Origin: Endomicrobium sp. | GTDB taxonomy: Bacteria; Elusimicrobiota; Endomicrobiia; Endomicrobiales; Endomicrobiaceae | Direction of reading: 5' to 3' | Length of the DNA stretch: 64,000 bases | Assembly: GCA_031262585.1 (NCBI GenBank) | Contig: JAISHK010000004.1 | Coordinates: forward strand, 145,682-209,681 | In this document: piece after piece, positions 59,254 through 64,000 of the stretch | Position numbering within the stretch: position 1 is the first letter of the stretch | How the letters are laid out: each line of letters begins with the position of its first letter | The notes under the pieces: generated by a model | Database searches by the model: none | What the model saw: the letters and a program-made list of their open reading frames with translations, nothing else | Told to the model about the DNA's origin: nothing | Translations under genes and position numbers: made by a program

Positions 59254-59427
59254 TTAACCTTTAAAAGTTTTTGAATCTTTTAGTAATTCAAAATACTCTT
59301 TAAGAATCTTATCGTATTTTTTCTTCCTGTCGTAAACATGATGCAAAAGAAAACGTAATTCAGTAGAAATCCTTTGCAACACTTTCTCAATTTTTTCATC
59401 TTTCTCAATTTTTTCATCTTTTTGCAT
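59254..59427 (-). CDS. 57-residue charged helical protein with internal repeat
   Basis: This small intact gene is just below the ORF-track cutoff. AGGAG lies six bases before the ATG, better than most genes here. The protein begins MQKDEKIEKDEKIEKV, with KDEKIE repeated in tandem (an exact 18-base duplication at the DNA level), and continues RISTELRFLLHHVYDRKKKYDKILKEYFELL. It is likely all helical, coiled-coil-like and cytoplasmic. It has no neighbours closer than a pseudogene 480 bases away. No family is recognised; it could be a truncated remnant that kept its start, an antitoxin-like or regulatory peptide, or a lineage-specific protein. Confidence 0.6.
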   Translation of the reverse strand: MQKDEKIEKDEKIEKVLQRISTELRFLLHHVYDRKKKYDKILKEYFELLKDSKTFKG

Positions 59428-60603
59428 TTTAAACTCCTATAAAATTTCTTCCATTTTTTAACATTTCAAAAAATATGAAAAACCTCTTCATATTTCCCTT
59501 TTTGCAGCGTCTTTAATTTCAATTATTTTATGTTTTAACGATAAGATAAACAAAAGTAAATAGATTACAAACCATTCTCTTATAAGAGTATCAGATAACT
59601 GATACTATACAATTTAACAAATACCTAAATAGAATATCTAAAAATAATTAACTAATTATTTTTATTAACTACGCGTAACACAACCTCACAATTGTAAAGG
59701 CACTTGCATTATCAATATGTTTTTATTGTAGTTTTCTTTATATAACTCCAGCGTAATTAATATTTTAATAAAACTAACATAGCCTAATTATCATATCTAG
59801 TTTATTCTCTCTTTACCTATAACAACTCATTTGCTCTATGTTTCATCTTTACTTTACCTTCTTTGCGGTAACTCTTCTCTATTCTATATCTTATACTGAT
59901 GATTTTACATTCTCATAAAATTCACTCTCAAAACAAGAAAGACAGTCAATGGCATATAGAATCACCAACAGTCCTGCATAATTTTAAACTTATTTAAATA
60001 TTTAAACTCTTCAAGCAAGTTTCGATTATTGAAATGAATAAATGATTCAACAGCTTTAAGATTACTCTCTATATTTTAAACTTTTTCATATTTAGTTTTC
60101 GCAAAAAGTGACAACCACATAACATGTTTATTTTGACTTTGTGACGATAAAGAAAAAACACAACACCTTATTCCGCTTCGATTATTAAACCCCAGACCAT
60201 CATTCAAACCAAATCCACGATAGCAAAGCACTAATTATTTTATATTAGACTTTCCGGTGAAAAAACTACCATTTTTAATTGTCATTAATTTAGAAAAAAT
60301 TTTTGCATTTCTAAAAGAATTTTGATATTTTAGTAACACTTAATCCCCAAAAACAGTAAAAACTTCCAAGTAACAAATACTAAATATCTCTAATTTCTTT
60401 AAACAACGACTTAAGCTTATTATTTTTTTTTTGCTTTGTCAAGTCCTAAATCTTTTAAATAAAAAATCCGAGCTCTTTCAGATGTGTGAAAGCATTATAT
60501 AAAACAAACATTGCCTTTTTTATGTCAGATGTAATATTTTGTTACTTATATTGCATTAACATTTGTAAAAAGCATTGTTTAAGCTTTAAAATAAATGCTT
60601 AAA
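59428..60603. other. Gene-poor stretch with one clear pseudogene
   Basis: Apart from the pseudogene at 59,905-60,285 nothing is recognisable. The sequence is AT-rich with stops in all frames, and there is no promoter-like pair in front of the small gene at 59,427 that I would trust. Confidence 0.5.
59905..60285 (-). pseudogene. 127-codon frame with three stops; RelE/HigB-like middle?
   Basis: From an ATG at 60285 the minus strand stays in one frame for 127 codons with only three internal stops (after GKSNIK, after TKYEKV, after MQDCW), so this is a young pseudogene or a recoded gene. The middle, GIRCCVFSLSSQSQNKHVMWLSLFAKTKYEKV, has the layout of RelE/HigB/Gp49-type toxins (arginine strand, turn, hydrophobic strand, F-x-K-x2-x-K). 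The C-terminal part does not fit that family well. No ribosome site is seen before the ATG. The small gene at 59,254 lies downstream on the same strand. Confidence 0.4.
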
Positions 60604-61833
60604 TTATATGATTTTTCCAACAACATATCCAAAAATTGTAAATATTCCTATAATAAAAACAAAACCTGCAAATTTTGAACGATATATATAAAGTCTAGGA
60701 ATTTTTTTCATTAAAATAACAGGCATCAAATATGCGTAGGTAGCAATAATAGGAGCTGATAAAACCCCTATTATTGATAAAATCGACGGATTATAAACTG
60801 CTAAACACCACAACAATAAAAATAACATCAAAGTGCTAATTAACTTTATTCTTTTAATATTTAATTTATTTTTTTTGTTAGGATTTTTCCATGTCATAAT
60901 CTGCACAAAAATACCACTTAATCCCTCTCTTGTTCCAGTAAAATGACCAAAATAAGAACTTGCTATAGCAAGGAATGCAATTAATGGGAATGCATACAAA
61001 AATAATGGATTTTGACTAGTTAACGATATCGCTGTTAGTGCATCAATATTTTTTTGTTTAGCATTGCTTAAAATATCTGGAGTTATTGAAAAAAATAAAG
61101 AAAAGATAAAGAACATAACAAAAATGAATAAAAGTATAGAATTCCATTTAACAATACTATCAGAACATTTAATAGCATCATCAATATTACCGCATTGTTT
61201 TTTGTAAAAAGCCCCAAGTGATGAGCACACCGGAGAAAAATTCATCGCAAAAATTAAAATAGGCAAAAGCAAAAAAGTATTTTTTATAAATTCTTTTAAG
61301 GAAAAAACAACATGAAAAGAGGAAAAATTCCAATTAGGCATCATATATATAGATATAATAAACAATAAAACTATCAATGGAAAAGTTAATATGGAAGTAA
61401 CTGTAATCATAATATTTTCACTACCAAGCAATATTAATGTCATAATCGATAAAATAATAAATGTAAGCAATGATCTAGGTATTTCTGGACAATGTATTTG
61501 ATTAATCAAAAACGAGCTTACAATATTAGTTAAACCTATAGCATATCCTGCACATATAGTAACGATAGACAAAAAGTATAATAAAGAAACAACAAAACCT
61601 GCAAAATGACCTAAATCATTTTCTACTGCCCCTATAATATCATTTGCTTTAGGACATGATGCAACTATTCTTGTTATTCCTCTATGAGAAATATATGTAG
61701 TAGGCAAAATAATCAGCGTTAAAAATATTACGGACCAAATACCACTAAGTCCTGATTGAATAGGCAAAAATAAAATTCCAGCTCCTACAGCTGTTCCAAA
61801 ACATGTTAAAATCCATCTTTTATTAAGATTCAC
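60604..61833 (-). CDS. Serine/threonine-type amino acid permease (SdaC/TdcC, HAAAP family)
   Basis: This inner-membrane proton- or sodium-coupled amino-acid importer has 409 residues with about 11 membrane helices. The first contains the family's GTAVGAGILFLPIQSG, and YLSIVTICAGYAIGLTN follows. The final helix ends near IIGIFTIFGYVVGKII. Closest in character to SdaC/TdcC/YhaO; serine or threonine is the likely cargo, but tryptophan/tyrosine carriers belong to the same superfamily. Translation starts at GTG (61833) with GGAG six bases upstream. It stands alone between deserts and would feed host-derived amino acids to the cell. Confidence 0.88.
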   Translation of the reverse strand: MNLNKRWILTCFGTAVGAGILFLPIQSGLSGIWSVIFLTLIILPTTYISHRGITRIVASCPKANDIIGAVENDLGHFAGFVVSLLYFLSIVTICAGYAIGLTNIVSSFLINQIHCPEIPRSLLTFIILSIMTLILLGSENIMITVTSILTFPLIVLLFIISIYMMPNWNFSSFHVVFSLKEFIKNTFLLLPILIFAMNFSPVCSSLGAFYKKQCGNIDDAIKCSDSIVKWNSILLFIFVMFFIFSLFFSITPDILSNAKQKNIDALTAISLTSQNPLFLYAFPLIAFLAIASSYFGHFTGTREGLSGIFVQIMTWKNPNKKNKLNIKRIKLISTLMLFLLLWCLAVYNPSILSIIGVLSAPIIATYAYLMPVILMKKIPRLYIYRSKFAGFVFIIGIFTIFGYVVGKII

Positions 61834-63847
61834 TTTACACTCCGTTTTGTCCTTAACGTTCTTAAATAAAAATGTATCTAAAGTTAACTTTCAAATCACT
61901 ATTAAAAATTAGGTGCTCAATGTTACAATTCTAATAGCTTTAATCTATACTGCAAATAAATTTACGTAATATTATAACAAATTAAACATTTTTGAACTAC
62001 AAAATAAAGATAAAATCTCATATTTTACCTATTTGCAAATTATTATTTCTTTACCTTTTATACTTTCTCACCTTTAAATTTCAACAATAACAATTATGCT
62101 AATCAGTTTGTTAATTCTGAAATTTCATAAAACAACTAATTATATACTATTAAAAGAAATCAAAAAAATCTTTTTTATTAATTTAAAACGTTTATTTGAT
62201 TTCCTGCACAATTAATTTATTACAAAATTTTATAATAAATTTACATTTCTTATTGATTACTTAAAAAGTAATAAACTGATAAATATTAAATATTTATTCA
62301 ATTCTGTAAAAATTGAATGAAATAAAATTACAAAAAATAATCACAAGCATAACAGACGTCGTCACTGATTTCATCACTAACATCTTGCTGTCACAACTAT
62401 TGATACTATATATAACACATATCATAAAATTAATATTAAAATTGCAACCTTACAACTTTAATATTAATTTATTTTCATAATAACATTTATTCATATTTAA
62501 ACAATATATGAAAAAATATTAAAACAACATCTCAATACCGTTTATAACAACACTGCAAAAATATGTAATATTACCTTAGATATTCGATACTGTTTGTTGT
62601 ACAACAATTACAATTAATTTTTTTTATTACACAAAGTAAATAATATTAGTCAAAACTCATCATTAAAAAGCGAGGTAATCATTTTTAAGTACACAGTTTC
62701 ACGACTTCATATAATGTGATGTATAATAAAGAATTTTAACGTTTTTAAATCAATGTGCAAAATTAAATATTTTATGAGATAAACTAAGTCACTAAAACAT
62801 CTATGTCGTCCATTTTGCATAAAAACTTACACTATAGATTGTTAATCGTATATTATATATTAGATACTAGATTTATGTTAAAATTGTCGCAGACATCCAA
62901 ATTATAAGAAATTATACTATTAAACTCAGAATAGCAGTAGATATTTTAATCGTCTTTTTGATCTTTTTTTCATCATTTCCACTAGCTTCTCATCATTCAT
63001 TATTTCTTTCCGTTTTTATCTTCATCTTTCCTTCTGTTCAACAGATTGATTCCTTATTATTTTTTTCTTCTTTTACAATTATGAATAAATTTACATTTTA
63101 TTATTAGAGTAATTTCTCATGAAATTTATTCTTATTCATCTCACTCTTGTTTGACTATACTAATCTTCATGTTCCATTATTTTTTTATCTTAGTTTTTCT
63201 ACTCTTCATTTTTTAATTCTGTCTTCATAATGCTCGCGATATAAGATTCTTAATTTATGAATTTGTGTCACTCAAAATCACCTCAAAAAAAATATTCTAT
63301 GCTCTTGAGACTAGAATAAGATTCAACTTTTACATTTCCACAACAACTCAAATCATTTATTATTCAAATAACAATTCTAAATTTACCATTATTATGAGTA
63401 AAAAACTGTAGAAGAATTGATATGTTTATTATTGAATCACAACAACACAATTATTTGCTTGAACAATCCCACAGATATTTTCACAATTGCATAGATTTCA
63501 ACCTATCGTGAGTTTTTAAATGACAATGTTTGGGATTTTCTTTTCAAGATTAACTTTGATGATTGGAAGAAGTTAAAAAAACTTCTTTTCCACAATAATC
63601 CGGTTAATTTTTATCTTATAGTATTACTTTCATCGTATAATCGCATTACAAAACATACACCATGATTAAAGTACTAATAATTACAACACTTTAATAATAT
63701 TTTACTTCATATTTCAAGCTATAATATTATAAATACATAATTATATAGCTCAAAAGAAAGAGTTGATTTAGTAAAAATCGTTAACAATTAAATTAATTTT
63801 CATAAAATTATTTTCTGCGAAGAAAAAAGTTGTAATTTGAAATATTT
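61834..63847. other. 2 kb desert at the right end
   Basis: No intact gene. At about 62,930-63,290 a minus-strand GAGG-GTG start leads into a Lys/Glu-rich frame (VTQIHKLRILYREHYEDRIKK, then many stops) that can be followed for about 110 codons: a dead gene of unknown type. A possible holA remnant lies at 63,495-63,665 on the + strand. The remainder is featureless AT-rich sequence. Confidence 0.5.
63495..63665 (+). pseudogene. Remnant faintly like DNA polymerase III delta subunit
   Basis: An open + strand run of 56 codons without a start codon reads REFLNDNVWDFLFKINFDDW, then KKLKKLLFHNNPVNFYLIVLLSSYNRITK. The spacing of hydrophobic and charged positions resembles the HolA segment 'VFDLLDAI...KAL.LL..LL..GE.P..IL.LL..QFR'. 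No start, ribosome site or continuation is present. This is a weak, pattern-level match. Confidence 0.2.
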
Positions 63848-64000
63848 TTATACATTATACTTTCTTACTATTTTATATACTATGTAAGCAATAAATATCC
63901 AAATCGGCAAAGCAATAACTTGTTTTGTCATTCCGGTCTGCGGTAAAGCCATTACAAATAAAATAAATATTATAAAGGCAATCGTTATATAATTTGAATA
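63848..64000 (-). CDS. C-terminal part of a membrane protein, cut by window edge
   Basis: From the right edge a minus-strand frame runs 50 codons to a TAA without interruption. It contains two hydrophobic helices (ITIAFIIFILFVM and VIALPIWIFIAYIVYKIV) separated by ALPQTGMTKQ and ends in the basic tail RKYNV. It is the 3' end of an integral membrane protein whose 5' part lies outside the window. The LPQTG followed by a helix and a basic tail looks like a sortase signal, but the preceding helix and the outer membrane make that unlikely. Family unknown. Confidence 0.65.
   Translation of the reverse strand, partial: YSNYITIAFIIFILFVMALPQTGMTKQVIALPIWIFIAYIVYKIVRKYNV

Noticed and set aside
63925-63945. 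LPQTG sequence followed by a helix and basic tail (sortase-signal look)
   Set aside because: A second membrane helix precedes it and the TolC-type gene indicates an outer membrane, so a multi-helix membrane protein is more likely than a cell-wall-anchored one.

Overview
The window looks like a piece of the chromosome of a genome-reducing, host-associated Gram-negative bacterium. It is very AT-rich. Intact housekeeping genes alternate with long stretches of unreadable sequence. Tripartite efflux genes with an outer-membrane TolC-type channel, an Nth/Ogg2 repair pair, PPi-dependent phosphofructokinase, biotin synthase and the Sec genes fit an Elusimicrobiota/Endomicrobia-type endosymbiont of termite-gut flagellates. 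That placement is recall and inference, not shown by a search. My rough sum is that 55-60% of the window is intact coding sequence. The rest holds no intact gene, and several stretches keep dead reading frames, ribosome sites or start codons.

Layout. 1-3.4 kb: decayed sequence. 3.4-6.4 kb: tRNA-Ala(GGC), then HU, a class I/II aminotransferase and homoserine dehydrogenase on the + strand. 6.6-9.4 kb: bioB (+) facing PPi-phosphofructokinase (-). 9.4-13.3 kb: desert. 13.3-17.4 kb: tgt-yajC-secD-secF (-), divergent from an Ogg2-type 8-oxoguanine glycosylase (+). 18.2-21.7 kb: desert. 21.7-24 kb: nadC, birA, ybaB (+). 24-28.4 kb: nth, then dxs-tlyA-suhB (-). 28.4-30.5 kb: desert. 30.5-33.1 kb: secA (-). 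34.3-38.4 kb: two M16 peptidase genes, cca and tRNA-Gly(CCC) (-). 39.3 kb: tRNA-Arg(CCG) (-). 40.9-43.5 kb: alaS (-). 44-48.3 kb: tolC-macA-macB type efflux operon (-). 49.4-55.9 kb: gatC-corA-gatA, a 1.1 kb scar, gatB and proB (+). 55.9-60.6 kb: desert with one tiny intact gene and one recognisable pseudogene. 60.6-61.8 kb: an SdaC/TdcC-like amino-acid permease (-). 61.8-63.8 kb: desert. The right edge cuts a membrane-protein gene (-).

How the genes work together. SecA, SecD, SecF and YajC are export machinery. GatCAB, AlaRS, Tgt, the CCA-adding enzyme and three tRNAs serve translation. None of the three tRNA genes encodes its own CCA, so they need the CCA-adding enzyme encoded beside tRNA-Gly. 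Dxs, NadC, BioB and BirA serve isoprenoid, NAD and biotin metabolism. The aminotransferase, Hom and ProB are parts of amino-acid synthesis. Nth and Ogg2 give base-excision repair of oxidised bases. The MacA/MacB/TolC-like set and the permease move substrates across the envelope.

No CRISPR array, intact insertion sequence, prophage or rRNA was seen, and I found no clearly novel multi-gene system. The most unusual items are a 57-codon gene with an internal repeat preserved alone in a desert, a tRNA promoter embedded in the end of cca, a Cys-to-His change in the Nth iron-sulfur loop, a probably leaderless glycosylase gene, and dead genes that keep start signals.
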